From NCBI RefSeq assembly GCF_947488565.1, contig NZ_CANKZC010000005.1:62001-126000 (forward strand): a stretch of DNA of 64,000 nt. Direction: 5' to 3'. Within the stretch, counting starts at the first letter, position 1. Each line of letters starts with the position of its first letter. The DNA comes from an uncultured Psychrobacter sp. (lineage in GTDB: Bacteria > Pseudomonadota > Gammaproteobacteria > Pseudomonadales > Moraxellaceae). Of this stretch, positions 12,518 through 24,533 are shown one piece after another. The position numbers and the translations under genes were made by a program. The notes under the pieces were generated by a model. The model saw only the letters and a list, made by a program, of their open reading frames with translations. It made no database searches and had not been told where the DNA came from.

Positions 12518-12539
12518 CGCAGATCTTATAAGATCTGCG
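12518..12539. repeat. 22-base perfect palindrome between atpH and atpA
   Basis: Two 11-base arms (CGCAGATCTTA and its complement) meet with no spacer in the 94-base gap between atpH and atpA. In RNA this would fold as a hairpin with a small loop. No T-run follows on either strand, so an RNA stability or processing role fits better than termination. Confidence 0.6.
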
Positions 12540-12552
12540 CCACTGAATGGCA

Positions 12553-13176
12553 TTAGGCAGTTAGCTGTGTTTTTAACTGTTGTAACTTGCCGCGCATTGA
12601 ATCATCGATAATTTTGTCACCGACTTTGATCGTAGCACCTGCCAATAAACTTGGATCAACTGACTCGTGAATTACTACGCTAGCATTTAGCGATGCAGCA
12701 AGACGCGTCTGAATCATGTCACGCTGAGCATCAGTCAATGGATAGGCAGAAGTCACATATGCGTCCAGCTGTTTTAAGCTTATGGCCTTATGACGGCGAT
12801 AATGCTCATAAACTTCAGGAAGCAGTGCCAGACGTTCTTGTTGTGCCAACTGCTTAATGAAATTATCAAGGGCTGGTGACACTTTAGAATAGCTAATACT
12901 ATTACCAGAGTGAGAGCCTTTACTCTCGCCTAGTAGCTGTTTAAAAGCAGAGTCGCTATCACCAGCTACTTGTGAGTCATAAAGATCAGTCAGCGCAGCT
13001 GACTTATGCTCAGCAGAAACAGCTGGATTTTCCAGCCAAGTACTGAACGACTTGTCATTGACAACGTGACTGGCAATAAACAAGAAGTTTTCCCACTCAT
13101 TTACTACCCCATTTTCGTTGGCATAGTCAAACGCGGCTTTAGCGTACGGTCGTGCTAAGGTTGATAAGTCAGCCAT
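12553..13176 (-). CDS. atpH: ATP synthase delta subunit (longer than usual)
   Basis: A 207-residue delta subunit. N-terminal six-helix domain starting [20 protein letters not shown]-terminal domain with [28 protein letters not shown] and ending [13 protein letters not shown]. Delta links F1 to the peripheral b stalk. The family is usually about 178 residues; the extra length lies in a serine/glycine-rich stretch ([18 protein letters not shown], about residues 83-100). Upstream atpF is 13 bases away. Confidence 0.95.
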   Translation of the reverse strand: MADLSTLARPYAKAAFDYANENGVVNEWENFLFIASHVVNDKSFSTWLENPAVSAEHKSAALTDLYDSQVAGDSDSAFKQLLGESKGSHSGNSISYSKVSPALDNFIKQLAQQERLALLPEVYEHYRRHKAISLKQLDAYVTSAYPLTDAQRDMIQTRLAASLNASVVIHESVDPSLLAGATIKVGDKIIDDSMRGKLQQLKTQLTA

Positions 13177-13189
13177 GATATCCTCACAA

Positions 13190-13660
13190 TTACAGCTTCG
13201 CCGCCAGTTGATCTAGCATACTGGCATGTTTTTGCTCATCGACTTTGTCTTGCAAAATCTTTTCTGCACCAAGTACAGCCAGTTCAGCTACTTGAGCACG
13301 TAATGATTCACGCGCTTGGTTAATTTCTTGCTCGATAGACGCTTGCGCTTGTTGACGAATACGCTCGCCTTCTGCTTGCGCTTGCGTTTTTGCATCTTCG
13401 ACAAGCTGGTTGGCACTCTTATTAGCTTGCTCGATTAAAGCAGCAGCTTTATTCTTTGCAAGATCAAGTTCCTGCTGGACATCTTGCTCCGCGGTTGCCA
13501 AATCTGCTTTTGCTTTTTCTGCGGCGTTTAGGCCTTCAGCAATTTTACGCTGACGCTCGTTAATGGCCCCAATAAGTGGTGGCCACACGAATTTCATGCA
13601 AAAAATCACAAATATTGCAAAAGCAATGGCTTGACCGACGAGGGTAAAATTGATATTCAC
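13190..13660 (-). CDS. atpF: ATP synthase subunit b
   Basis: A 156-residue peripheral stalk subunit: [20 protein letters not shown] then [17 protein letters not shown], a single N-terminal membrane span followed by a long charged, alanine-rich helix for dimerisation. The length equals that of the E. coli protein. Co-directional with atpE and atpH. Confidence 0.97.
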   Translation of the reverse strand: MNINFTLVGQAIAFAIFVIFCMKFVWPPLIGAINERQRKIAEGLNAAEKAKADLATAEQDVQQELDLAKNKAAALIEQANKSANQLVEDAKTQAQAEGERIRQQAQASIEQEINQARESLRAQVAELAVLGAEKILQDKVDEQKHASMLDQLAAKL

Positions 13661-13777
13661 GTGATCACCTCTTTGTTAATGAAAAATCAGTTTCATTGAT
13701 CATGTTTGGCAGTCAGATCTTGACTATATTTGATAGAAAATCTCTAAATACCAAACATTTACAACTGAGCTTTCGGA

Positions 13778-14044
<267 letters not shown>

Positions 14045-14059
14045 CTATTGAATGTCTAA

Positions 14060-15653
<1,594 letters not shown>

Positions 15654-16052
15654 TTAACGTATATGCCACAACATCCAACTGTGACTAATCTGCATTACCA
15701 TAAAACCGATGAAGAGCGCAGGCGCTGACAGGGGTCGTATGGTAATAAAAATTAGTGCGAAACCAAACACAGTCAATAACCATTTGGCCATTTGACCTCG
15801 ATATAGCTGGCTGACAATGTGCCCGCGCGCGCGATATCCTGTGTACCAAAAGATAAATCCAGCAAATACAGCTTGAGTAACAAAACTTAATAGCGCCCCA
15901 ATGGCAGCGCTTTTCGCTACGACAAGATCACTGCTCAGCCAACTGGCATCTACAATCCAAGCGATGATAATAAGGATAAATAGTATCCAAGCTTGGCGTT
16001 TAATATAGACGCCGATTTGATCTCTTTGCGTACGTTTGGCAGGTTTGGTCAT
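15654..16052 (-). CDS. atpI: ATP synthase subunit I (AtpI)
   Basis: A 132-residue membrane protein with about four hydrophobic helices (AWILFILIIIAWIVDASWL, IGALLSFVTQAVFAGFIFWY, WLLTVFGFALIFITI, ALFIGFMVMQISHSWML). AtpI helps assemble the c ring and normally opens the atp operon. The open frame reaches 16163, but MTKPAKRTQRDQ at 16052 has an AGG site and fits the family. The 727-base gap with a hairpin before atpB is unusual. Confidence 0.85.
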   Translation of the reverse strand: MTKPAKRTQRDQIGVYIKRQAWILFILIIIAWIVDASWLSSDLVVAKSAAIGALLSFVTQAVFAGFIFWYTGYRARGHIVSQLYRGQMAKWLLTVFGFALIFITIRPLSAPALFIGFMVMQISHSWMLWHIR

Positions 16053-16335
16053 CAGCTTACCTATAGTATTAGAATAATAACCGTAGCATTTAGATGATAG
16101 TAGCGTGTAAATGGCATACTTCTCTATGAACGGTTCACTATATAGATATAACCTTTTAACCAAAATAAAACGCCACTTATTATAAGGAGCAACCAGATAA
16201 TTAGCAAGTAATATATGGCAAATATCAAACCTTTAATTTGTTATTGTTAATTAATAGGTTATAGACATATTAAACAATCCTTAAATGCCAACTTGGCCCA
16301 CTTACCACTTTAGATATTGTAACGTTTTTTAGATA

Positions 16336-17283
16336 CTAAGACATACAGTTACGTATTTCTTGAGCCATATCACTCCAGCCATCCACAAAGTCTTTACTAC
16401 CACTCATATCTTCAGGTTGCACAGTCGTCTTTACTGGCTGAAGCTTAGCAAGCAAGCCTTTAGCCGGAACGCTAGGACTCACCAAACACATTTGCTTGAC
16501 TGGACGCTGCTCGTTAAGCCAACGTATCTGACTGGCTTTAGGTGCCAAATGATGATCCATGCTTAAGCTACCAGCAAGCTGTAATTGCAACGCCTTTTCG
16601 ATATATTGGTAAGCATCATGATAAGCCCAATAAGGAGCGACTTTTTGGTCATTCAACTGTGCTGATGCTACAGCTCTATCCAGTCGCTGGGCAAACTTCT
16701 TTGCATTGGCTTGATACAAATTCTTGTGCTGAGGATTTGCATGACTGTGAATCACTGCCAGTGCTCGTGTGATGGCTTTGGCGTTTTCAGGATCGAGCCA
16801 AATATGTGGATCTAAAGTGTTTGCGATAGGTTGGCCTTTAACATCACGTAATGGATGACGGTTAAAAGCATCAAAACTAAATAAGGAAATGGCATTCGGT
16901 GCAGTGTTTAAGCTTGATGCAAGATTGTTCTCCAACGGCTCACCAAACCATACAACAAACTTACTGTCTTGAATTGCTTTGATATCACTAGGGCTAATAC
17001 TGCCATGGTGGCCGACCTCCCCTGCTTGCAATAATCGATTGGCTGACGGTGCGCCCTCAGTGACCGCTTCACTTAATAAAAATAAAGGGTAGTTACTGAC
17101 GCTAACGGTCGCTGCTTGCACCGTCATCATGAACGAACTTAAAAGCATCAATATGACTGTCAATACGTATTTGGGTTGACACAAAAACTGTCCTAACCTA
17201 TAAAAAAAGAAAGGACGTACTCTACTTTGAAAGTACTGACTTTCATTATTTGGTTTGCTAAGGTTTTGGGGATTAGCATTCAT
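16336..17283 (-). CDS. znuA: Zinc ABC transporter, periplasmic zinc-binding protein
   Basis: A 315-residue ZnuA-type cluster 9 solute-binding protein. After a long N-terminus (about 40 residues) comes a signal peptide (VLTVILMLLSSFMMTVQAATVS), then the metal ligand regions GEVGHHGSISPSD, LDPHIWLDPENAKAI and HDAYQYIEKALQL. The histidine-rich loop of E. coli ZnuA is short here. The ATG at 17283 is the only upstream start; its ribosome site is weak. It is divergent from zur-znuC-znuB, with a Zur-like palindrome in the shared promoter. Confidence 0.92.
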   Translation of the reverse strand: MNANPQNLSKPNNESQYFQSRVRPFFFYRLGQFLCQPKYVLTVILMLLSSFMMTVQAATVSVSNYPLFLLSEAVTEGAPSANRLLQAGEVGHHGSISPSDIKAIQDSKFVVWFGEPLENNLASSLNTAPNAISLFSFDAFNRHPLRDVKGQPIANTLDPHIWLDPENAKAITRALAVIHSHANPQHKNLYQANAKKFAQRLDRAVASAQLNDQKVAPYWAYHDAYQYIEKALQLQLAGSLSMDHHLAPKASQIRWLNEQRPVKQMCLVSPSVPAKGLLAKLQPVKTTVQPEDMSGSKDFVDGWSDMAQEIRNCMS

Positions 17284-17373
17284 CGGATAACTGCCCTATA
17301 AGTATGGTCTAAAAAAGTTTGGGTCTGAAAAAACAATTCAATCATCAGCAATACTGATTTTTTAATTTTTATT

Positions 17374-17390
17374 ATGTTATACTATAACAT
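17374..17390. promoter_or_regulatory. Zur operator (znuA / zur divergent promoter)
   Basis: ATGTTATACTATAACAT is a perfect 17-base palindrome that matches the gammaproteobacterial Zur box TGTTATANTATAACA. It lies between znuA (start 17283) and zur (start 17468), so zinc-loaded Zur should repress both directions. Sequence match seen directly; function inferred. Confidence 0.88.
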
Positions 17391-17467
17391 TAAAAATGGC
17401 TAACATAATTTATTGTTATTAGTTTTTGACCGTTTTGGCTGTATTATCGTTTTTTGGAGTCTACACA

Positions 17468-17995
17468 ATGTCTTCCACTTCATCTGTTTGCGAACACTTG
17501 CATGATGTTCAACACTTTTCGTCACGTGATGTGACTGAACGTTTAGAGACTGCTAAAGCTCAATGCCGATTGCGCAGTGTACGCTTTACTCCGCTGCGTC
17601 AGCAGATATATGCTTTGATATTGCAAGCCAATAAGCCAATAGGTGCGTATGACTTAATCACAGAGCTGCAACAAATGCGTACGACGGCGAGTGCTAACAA
17701 TGAAAAAGAACAGGTCCGAAAAAATGTAGCACCGCCAACTGTTTATCGTAGCTTAGAGTTTTTGTTGGGTGAGGGATTGATTCATCAATTAACTTCGATC
17801 AATGCATACGTCCCTTGTTGCCATCCACGTGACGAGCATACTGCTGCGTTTTTAATCTGTGAAGCGTGCCAGCGTGTACAAGAGTGTAGTAGCCTGCCAG
17901 TACAAGAGATGATGAGTTTTGCAGAGCAAGATGCTGGTTTTATGGTTTCTCGTAGTGTCATTGAGATTAGCGGTCGCTGTCAAAGTTGCCAATAG
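17468..17995 (+). CDS. zur: Fur-family zinc uptake regulator Zur
   Basis: A 175-residue Fur-family repressor: winged-helix part (RFTPLRQQIYALIL, PPTVYRSLEFLLGEGLIHQL) and metal-binding part with paired cysteines CEACQRVQEC-type and a terminal CQSC. Fifteen codons lie upstream from a TTG at 17426, but the ATG at 17468 has GGAG just upstream. It should repress znuA and its own operon with znuC and znuB when zinc is sufficient. Confidence 0.93.
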   Translation: MSSTSSVCEHLHDVQHFSSRDVTERLETAKAQCRLRSVRFTPLRQQIYALILQANKPIGAYDLITELQQMRTTASANNEKEQVRKNVAPPTVYRSLEFLLGEGLIHQLTSINAYVPCCHPRDEHTAAFLICEACQRVQECSSLPVQEMMSFAEQDAGFMVSRSVIEISGRCQSCQ

Positions 17996-18055
17996 AACAT
18001 CTCTGTTCTGTTTAGACTTTCTTCTTACTTTTATTTAATTTTCGGCTGTTATTTT

Positions 18056-18829
18056 ATGAGCCTTTTAGCGCAATCGTCTAATAAGCAACTCACCTCTAAT
18101 GGGTTACCGTTACTGAGCTTAAATGGTATTAATTACCATATTGGCCCACAGTGCTTGGTTAAGAACATCAATATCGATATTGCTATTAATGAAACTGTCA
18201 GTCTAATCGGTCCAAACGGTGCTGGTAAGTCAACCTTGGTCAAGCTTATCTTAGGTCTCATCACACCTACAGCCGGTAAGATTGTCGCTCATCAACCACT
18301 ACAACTTGGTTATGTGCCGCAGCGTTTTACAGTGCCACCTATTTTGCCATTGCGTGTAAAAGACCTATTGGCGCAGGCAGATAAACGTCGTTTGACATCA
18401 GAACAACGCCAGTTTATTTTTGATAATTTATCCTTAAATCATCTGTTATCGCGGCAGATGCTGCATCTTTCTGGCGGTGAAACTCAGCGCGTACTACTGG
18501 CACGAGCCTTACTAGATAAGCCAAATTTACTCATTCTAGATGAGCCAATGCAAGGGTTAGATCCCGATACTGAGGTTTGGCTTTACCAGTTTATCGATGA
18601 GCTGCCAGATTTTTTGCGTTGCGCTATGCTAGTGGTGTCACATGACTTACACTGGGTTATGAAAGGCAGCCGACGCGTTATTTGCTTAAATAAGCATATT
18701 TGCTGCGAAGGTCAACCCAGTGAGCTTGCCATTACTGCTGAATTTCAAAAATTATTTGGTCATCATTATGAGCAGCCTTATGTACATCAGCCGCACGCTT
18801 GCGAGCATCATGCGCCAAGCGAGCTTTAA
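18056..18829 (+). CDS. znuC: Zinc ABC transporter ATP-binding protein
   Basis: A 257-residue ABC ATPase: Walker A GPNGAGKST, Q-loop QRFTVPP, signature LSGGETQRVLLARAL, Walker B LLILDEPMQGLD, H-loop VVSHDLHWVM. The C-terminus is histidine-rich (HHYEQPYVHQPHACEHH), as in ZnuC proteins. It follows zur by 60 bases and precedes znuB. Confidence 0.95.
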   Translation: MSLLAQSSNKQLTSNGLPLLSLNGINYHIGPQCLVKNINIDIAINETVSLIGPNGAGKSTLVKLILGLITPTAGKIVAHQPLQLGYVPQRFTVPPILPLRVKDLLAQADKRRLTSEQRQFIFDNLSLNHLLSRQMLHLSGGETQRVLLARALLDKPNLLILDEPMQGLDPDTEVWLYQFIDELPDFLRCAMLVVSHDLHWVMKGSRRVICLNKHICCEGQPSELAITAEFQKLFGHHYEQPYVHQPHACEHHAPSEL

Positions 18830-18918
18830 TAACCAAAATCAGAACATACTCTATATCGATTAATAGCCCCTAACAAACTACTAAAAACTCTATTAACATC
18901 TAAACGGATATATCTTTT

Positions 18919-19725
18919 ATGACTGCTTGGTTAGCTATCATTGCCCCTGCTTGGATTGCCGGCAGTATTTTAGGCCTATTATCAGCACCACTCGGCTGTT
19001 TGGTATTGTGGCGACGAATGGCTTTTTTCGCTGATGCTTTGGCTCATGGAACACTACTAGGGGTCGCGATTGCAGTTTGGTGGCAATTGCCAACGGGTAT
19101 CGGTATTGCGATAGTCAGCGTGCTAGTAGTGTTAGGTCTGATATTAATGGAAGATGAACGCTTACCGACCGATGCGGTGCTGGCAGTAGTAGCAGTGTCT
19201 TTATTGTGCTTAGGGCTATTAACCTTAACTCAGCTTACTGATCAGCAAGCAAATGTTTTAGGGTTTTTGTTTGGCAATTTACTTGAGCTTGATTGGGCTG
19301 ATTTGCCATTAATCGCTGGTAGTGTGTTAGTAGGATTGGTATTTTTGGCCTATATATGGCCTGCTCAAATAAAACTTGCCACTCATGAAGCTCTTGCTCG
19401 CATTCAAGGGGTCGATCCGACAAAACAGCGCCTGTTTTTTATGGGTGTATTGGCGGGTTTTTGTGCCATTGCACTACAAGCAGTAGGCAGTTTATTGATC
19501 AGTGGTCTGCTAGTGCTGCCCGCTTTAACGGCACGTTTATGGTCAACAGCTCCCAAACAGATGGTCGTCTTTGCACTAATCATAGCGCAAGTCGGCGTGA
19601 CGCTAGGTGTTTGGAGCAGTATTTGGCTTGATATACAGACGGGACTTGCTATAGTTTTAGTATTGGCGGTCTTGTTTTTTATGGCTCTATTAACCACCAA
19701 GATAGCGACTAAAATACGTACTTAG
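18919..19725 (+). CDS. znuB: Zinc ABC transporter permease
   Basis: A 268-residue integral membrane protein with about seven or eight helices. ABC-3 family features are the N-terminal GSILGLLSAPLGCLVLWRRM, FFADALAHGTLLGVA and AVGSLLISGLLVLPALTARL. It forms the channel of ZnuABC. It is 89 bases after znuC in the same direction. Confidence 0.95.
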   Translation: MTAWLAIIAPAWIAGSILGLLSAPLGCLVLWRRMAFFADALAHGTLLGVAIAVWWQLPTGIGIAIVSVLVVLGLILMEDERLPTDAVLAVVAVSLLCLGLLTLTQLTDQQANVLGFLFGNLLELDWADLPLIAGSVLVGLVFLAYIWPAQIKLATHEALARIQGVDPTKQRLFFMGVLAGFCAIALQAVGSLLISGLLVLPALTARLWSTAPKQMVVFALIIAQVGVTLGVWSSIWLDIQTGLAIVLVLAVLFFMALLTTKIATKIRT

Positions 19726-19920
19726 TTTCACTAAATGGTGTTAATTTATAAAGTGGTTTTAAGCAATGGAATTCTTTGACATTATTCTTTAATAACTTAT
19801 GAACCTTGTCTGGCATTTAAAGCTAGAGATTACATAACTTTTGTGCTATAAGTTTGCATTATTATTCTTTATAGTGGTTTTCTTAGGCTTTAATTGTCTT
19901 GACGTAAAGGGATCGACCTT

Positions 19921-20766
19921 ATGCCAAGTTATCCTGCTCGTAAAATCAGCAGCTCAGATGGTCAGGTAAATGTGCTACAGATTACGGATATGCATTTATC
20001 TACTGTACAAGCAGTACAAGAGACAACCGACCGACATCCAACGTCTGAATGCTGCTGTACCTACAGTTTTGAAGCAGTATTAGCTCAAGCGTTGAGCGAA
20101 GATATTCGCTGTGATTTGATTTTAGTCACAGGTGATTTGGTTAATGTGGTCAAGCCTGCTATTTACGATTATATTTTTAGGTTATTGCACGATACTGGTA
20201 TTCCTTTTGCTTGTATCGCTGGCAATCATGATGTAACAGATGAGCTCGATGGCAAACAGCCCTACTCTCAGCGCCAACTTATCCCTCAGCCTGCAGACGA
20301 GCGTCTACTCAGTCGCCATGTGATTCATACAGACTACTGGCAACTTTTGCTACTAAATTCTGCCATTCCTGGCAAGGTTGCAGGTGTGGTGACCGATACA
20401 GATATTGACTGGTTATGCGCGCAATTGAGTGCTTGTGATAAACCTGCCCTTATCGCATTGCATCATCATGTGATGCTTATGCACTCAGAGTGGATAGATG
20501 CTCACATTGCAGACAATGTATCTACTTGTTGGCAACGTATGGCGGCATTTCCACATTTACGCGTGATTATTAGTGGTCATACGCATCAGGACCAAGTTCG
20601 CTATCAAAACGGGGTGACCGTATATACCACTCCATCAACCTGCTATCAGTTTAAGCCTTACGAAGATGACTTCTCTTATGATACAAGTGCATTACCTGGT
20701 TACCGTTGGTTGCAATTAGCCAACACTGGGCAGGTTGCAAGCTGGGTCAAAAGATTGGATACTTAG
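19921..20766 (+). CDS. CpdA-like calcineurin-type phosphoesterase
   Basis: A 281-residue metallophosphoesterase with all metal-binding blocks: ITDMHLS (DxH), TGDLVN (GD), AGNHDV (GNHD), ALHHHV (H) and SGHTHQD (GHxH). The fold and length fit the class III cAMP phosphodiesterase CpdA. A Cys cluster (ECCCTYSF, about residues 40-46) replaces part of the usual N-terminal loop. Substrate is not provable from sequence. It stands alone on the plus strand between znuB and dksA. Confidence 0.8.
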   Translation: MPSYPARKISSSDGQVNVLQITDMHLSTVQAVQETTDRHPTSECCCTYSFEAVLAQALSEDIRCDLILVTGDLVNVVKPAIYDYIFRLLHDTGIPFACIAGNHDVTDELDGKQPYSQRQLIPQPADERLLSRHVIHTDYWQLLLLNSAIPGKVAGVVTDTDIDWLCAQLSACDKPALIALHHHVMLMHSEWIDAHIADNVSTCWQRMAAFPHLRVIISGHTHQDQVRYQNGVTVYTTPSTCYQFKPYEDDFSYDTSALPGYRWLQLANTGQVASWVKRLDT

Positions 20767-21277
20767 CGGCCAGTTTTAACCGTTCAGTGCGTATCGTTGT
20801 TTATAAAACTTTGTCATCTACTGATTGTTGTTATTTGTAGCGCTTAGGTTTTTAGTATAGTGTGTGAGACATTTTATTAAATAGTACTAGGCAATAGTCA
20901 TAGAATAGACGATACTGCAAATATTGATATAAGCTACATAGACTTTGATTAGACGAATATTAAAATAAGATGGAATAGGAGCGCCTAGCGTTAACTGTTA
21001 GGCAAATGATAATGGCTAGGATAGCTGAGACGATGATTAGCCAAGTAGCCGCAACCTGCTATGTACTCATGAACAGTATTATTTATACCTAGATGATAAT
21101 GTTCATTATTATTGTTATATCGATATGAGCGTACCTTTAGAGCAGCTGTGTTACTTGCGTTACCCTGTAATAAAACGTTCTATAAAAGATAAGTAATAAT
21201 CTTTATTGATTCTTATTCAAGTTTTATCCCTTAAAGCGTCGTTTCATTGAATTAATTTGAAAAAGTAGGATACCCAT
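20767..21277. other. Upstream region of dksA (511 bases)
   Basis: No supportable gene. An imperfect palindrome (GCCTA ... TAGGC around GTTAAC, 20984-21004) is visible. dksA has an AGGA site directly upstream of 21278; its promoter presumably lies here. Confidence 0.5.
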
Positions 21278-21718
21278 ATGAGCACCCTGACTAATAATCC
21301 GAGTGATGTCAAATTCACCCCTTACGAGCCTGCCAAAGACGAAGAGTATATGTCTGATGCGCAGTTAGAGCATTTTAAAGCTATTTTATTGGACTGGAAA
21401 AATCAACTGATTGGTGAAGCTGACCGTACAAAGACCTATATTCAAGATGAGTCTAGTGCCATGCCAGATATCAATGATCGGGCCACTCAAGAAGAAGAGT
21501 TTGCACTAGCATTACGCACGCGTGACCGCGAACGCAAATTGATTCGCAAAATTGACAAATCTATGTCAGAGATCGAAAACGATGACTATGGGTTTTGTGA
21601 AACTTGCGGAGTAGAGATTGGTCTGCGTCGTTTAGAAGCTCGACCAACAGCAACGCAATGTATTGACTGCAAAACGTTGTCTGAGATGAAAGAGCGTCAA
21701 AACCAAGGCCATACGTAA
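21278..21718 (+). CDS. dksA: RNA polymerase-binding transcription factor DksA
   Basis: A 146-residue DksA: coiled-coil tip with the DxxDxA motif (MPDINDRATQEEEF) and a four-cysteine zinc finger (CETCG ... CIDC). DksA enters the secondary channel of RNA polymerase and works with ppGpp in the stringent response. It precedes gluQ, a conserved pairing in gammaproteobacteria, although a strong terminator separates them here. Confidence 0.97.
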   Translation: MSTLTNNPSDVKFTPYEPAKDEEYMSDAQLEHFKAILLDWKNQLIGEADRTKTYIQDESSAMPDINDRATQEEEFALALRTRDRERKLIRKIDKSMSEIENDDYGFCETCGVEIGLRRLEARPTATQCIDCKTLSEMKERQNQGHT

Positions 21719-21807
21719 TACGCTGTCCTTACTTTGTCAGACTGATGTCGTTGATTAGTTTACTCACTTAATTAATCTAAAATCGGTCGACCTAATAGTA
21801 TTCAATG

Positions 21808-21845
21808 CAATAAGCGACCACACAGTTGGTCGCTTATTGTATTTT
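21808..21845 (+). terminator. Terminator after dksA
   Basis: Thirteen-base perfect arms (21808-21820 and 21827-21839) with a six-base loop, followed by TATTTT. It lies 90 bases after the dksA stop. Confidence 0.85.
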
Positions 21846-21993
21846 GCACCCCATCTTAAAGCTCAAAACTAGGTAACAAAACCTCTTAACTTAATAAATA
21901 TCTTTTCCCCTGTATCTCTTTTACGCTATTCTTATTCTTTTATTATTATAGCGGCTTATTTTGACACCCATTCATACTACTAATACCCAGGCA

Positions 21994-22965
21994 ATGACAC
22001 TATTTAAACCAACGTCTAAACCGACGTCGCTGTCAGCGTGTCCTATCGGGCGTTTTGCCCCCTCACCTACCGGCGAGCTGCATCTTGGTTCTTTGACTAC
22101 CGCGCTGGCAAGTTACTGTCATATCAAATCACTGGGTGGCAACTGGCTCCTGCGTATTGAAGATACTGATACTGAGCGCTGTGATCGGCAATTTAGTGAG
22201 CAAATATTGATAGATTTAGAGACGTTAAGTTTGCATTGGGATGGGGATGTCGTTTATCAGTCTGAGCGCATTGATATTTATAATGAATATCTATCTTCCA
22301 TACTGGCCCCGCTAACTTATGGTTGCCTATGCTCACGCAAAAGCCTTGAGCGTTATTGGGAGCGAAAAGCCATAATAGAAAGCCACAACTTGCAAAACGC
22401 CACTCAAAAACTTCTTAATAGACAGCGCTACCCACGCTGCTGTATAGAGGCAAATCTTGCTAAAGACCGATATAAACTACGCCTGCAGCTACCAGATTAT
22501 CTCATAGGTTTTCAAGATGGTATTCAAGGATTACAATGGGATAATCCGCAGCAAACCTTGGGCGATATGGTCGTTCGTCGCCAAGATGGCATGATCAATT
22601 ATATTCTGGCAGCAAGCCTTGATGATGGGCTACAAGGAGTCACTCATATCATGCGCGGTTTAGATATCCTACCTATGACGACAGCACAAATTAGCATCAT
22701 GCAAGCTGCACGCTTGCCAGCTATAGATCAGTGGTATCATTTGCCACTAATATGCAACCCTGATGGACAAAAGCTCTCCAAACAAAACCTTGCCCAACCT
22801 ATAGATACTCGTAAGCCCAGTCAACTGATTGCGATGGCTTTGCAGCTCTTACAGCAGCCTGCTGTCGACATGGATACTCCAGCACGCATGCTTAAGCAAG
22901 CTATTACTCAATGGGATAATACGCCCTTACAAGGTAAAGATACGCTAAATACTCCCACTCATTAA
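21994..22965 (+). CDS. gluQ: Glutamyl-Q tRNA(Asp) synthetase
   Basis: A 323-residue truncated GluRS paralogue with only the catalytic domain: [16 protein letters not shown] (HIGH-like), [17 protein letters not shown] with later CC for zinc, [17 protein letters not shown], and DGQKLSKQN in place of KMSKS. The enzyme attaches glutamate to queuosine in tRNA(Asp). A TTG at 21961 extends the frame by 11 codons, but the ATG at 21994 is preferred. It lies downstream of dksA as in many relatives. Confidence 0.92.
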   Translation: MTLFKPTSKPTSLSACPIGRFAPSPTGELHLGSLTTALASYCHIKSLGGNWLLRIEDTDTERCDRQFSEQILIDLETLSLHWDGDVVYQSERIDIYNEYLSSILAPLTYGCLCSRKSLERYWERKAIIESHNLQNATQKLLNRQRYPRCCIEANLAKDRYKLRLQLPDYLIGFQDGIQGLQWDNPQQTLGDMVVRRQDGMINYILAASLDDGLQGVTHIMRGLDILPMTTAQISIMQAARLPAIDQWYHLPLICNPDGQKLSKQNLAQPIDTRKPSQLIAMALQLLQQPAVDMDTPARMLKQAITQWDNTPLQGKDTLNTPTH

Positions 22966-22981
22966 CCAATCGCTTAAAAAT

Positions 22982-23012
22982 AAAAAGCGCCATCCAACGG
23001 CGACGCTTTTAT
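22982..23012. terminator. Terminator between convergent gluQ and ftsW
   Basis: AAAAGCG ... CGCTTTT arms with inner GCC/GGC pairing and A and T runs on both sides, 17 bases after the gluQ stop. Symmetric enough to act in both directions. Confidence 0.75.
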
Positions 23013-23096
23013 TATCTTTATGTCAATAATTACTATAGATTGTTGACGGTTATTCGGTAATGCCTACTATTCTATTTTGCTATATTGATGCTCTTC

Positions 23097-24293
23097 TTAA
23101 AAATAACGACATTGGCTTTTCTCTATCTCAGGGCTCTCTTTGTAGATTTTGAGGAGCAACGCGACCATCACCAAACTAATCAACATCGATGACCCACCAT
23201 AACTAAAGAACGGCATCGTCAACCCTTTGGTCGGCATCGCTCCCATGTTCATAGCAGCATTAATAATCGTTTGTGCAATAAAAATAATGCCAATACCAAA
23301 AGCGGTATAGCTCATACGCATCTGCCGGCGTTTTAGGGCATTATAACTGATACGCATCGCACTACCGATGATAAGTGCTTCTAATATCAGAATCATAGTC
23401 ACGCCAACAAAGCCAAGCTCTTCACCAGTGATGGCCAACAAAAAATCTGTATGCGCCTCAGGTAAATGTGATAGTTTTTGGACGCTTTCACCATAACCCA
23501 CACCGGTAAACTGTCCGCGACCAAAGGCGATTAAGCTGCGTGCTAACTGATAGTCTGTATCTTGAATATCATCAAAGGGATCTAAAAACGATAACACCCT
23601 TGTCAGGCGATACTGAACCATAGTGACTGCCAGTACGCCAAGCACACCTACGACAGCCCCTAGCGCGACAAACTGCTTGTAGGGAGCCCCAGCAATATAA
23701 AATATAGCAAATACTGTACCGACGATGACCACCAATGAGCCAAAATCAGGCTGCAATAACAGTAAAAAAGTCAGCAGGCCGATCACCAAAGAGATGCGTA
23801 AAAATCCATCCCAACCATTACGGACTTCAAATGAGCGCCGCACCACAAAGTCCGCAACGAAGACGATGACCACAAGTTTTGCTAACTCTGCGACCTGAAA
23901 GTTAATCACACCCAAATTTAGCCAGCGTTTTGAGCCATTAATAGGCGTACCAAATAGTGTCGCTATCAAGAGCGCACCAGTCACACCCAGCAATATAAAC
24001 TGTGTTTCAGTCTGGTAGAGCGTTTTTAGTGGTACAAAGTAATACGGTATCGCTGCAGCGATTAACCCGATGCCCATGTATAACAGCTGATGTTCAAAAA
24101 AATACAGCTCACTCATGCCGCGACTTAATGCAAAAGGAATAGAGGCTGAAGCCACCATCAGTAAACTAAGTACCATCATACAACCAACGCTAGATAACAA
24201 GATCGCGCGTGCTGAAGGTAAAGAGAGAACACCATCTGCGCCAGAAGCTGGCTGAGACTTTTGAGAAGAACGAGAAAAAAAAGAGAGGGCCAT
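23097..24293 (-). CDS. ftsW: Peptidoglycan glycosyltransferase FtsW
   Basis: A 398-residue SEDS-family membrane protein with about ten helices. Diagnostic stretches are INGSKRWLNLG, QPDFGSLVVI, GVGYGESVQKLSHLPEAHTDF, AITGEELGFVG and TKGLTMPFFSYGGSSM. FtsW polymerises lipid II at the septum with FtsI. The frame reaches 24344, but MALSFFSRSSQ at 24293 is the more usual start; neither start has a strong ribosome site. murD lies upstream on the same strand, part of a dcw-like pair. Confidence 0.95.
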   Translation of the reverse strand: MALSFFSRSSQKSQPASGADGVLSLPSARAILLSSVGCMMVLSLLMVASASIPFALSRGMSELYFFEHQLLYMGIGLIAAAIPYYFVPLKTLYQTETQFILLGVTGALLIATLFGTPINGSKRWLNLGVINFQVAELAKLVVIVFVADFVVRRSFEVRNGWDGFLRISLVIGLLTFLLLLQPDFGSLVVIVGTVFAIFYIAGAPYKQFVALGAVVGVLGVLAVTMVQYRLTRVLSFLDPFDDIQDTDYQLARSLIAFGRGQFTGVGYGESVQKLSHLPEAHTDFLLAITGEELGFVGVTMILILEALIIGSAMRISYNALKRRQMRMSYTAFGIGIIFIAQTIINAAMNMGAMPTKGLTMPFFSYGGSSMLISLVMVALLLKIYKESPEIEKSQCRYF

Positions 24294-24533
24294 AATATTC
24301 AAGTATATTAATAAACAAAAAACACGACATCTATTCGACGCCACCGTTTAAACCAAACCAAATAAAAAACAGGCTCAATAGCCATCACAACCAGTAAACG
24401 CACCATTACTTTTAGTAGACGTTAGCTGGTGACCACCAAAAGAAAATGCTCAGTAAACTTGGGCTGGCTAACTGTGCTTGACAGTAGCAGTAATTTATAA
24501 GCAAAACAATCATTTATCGTCTCAATAGACGAA

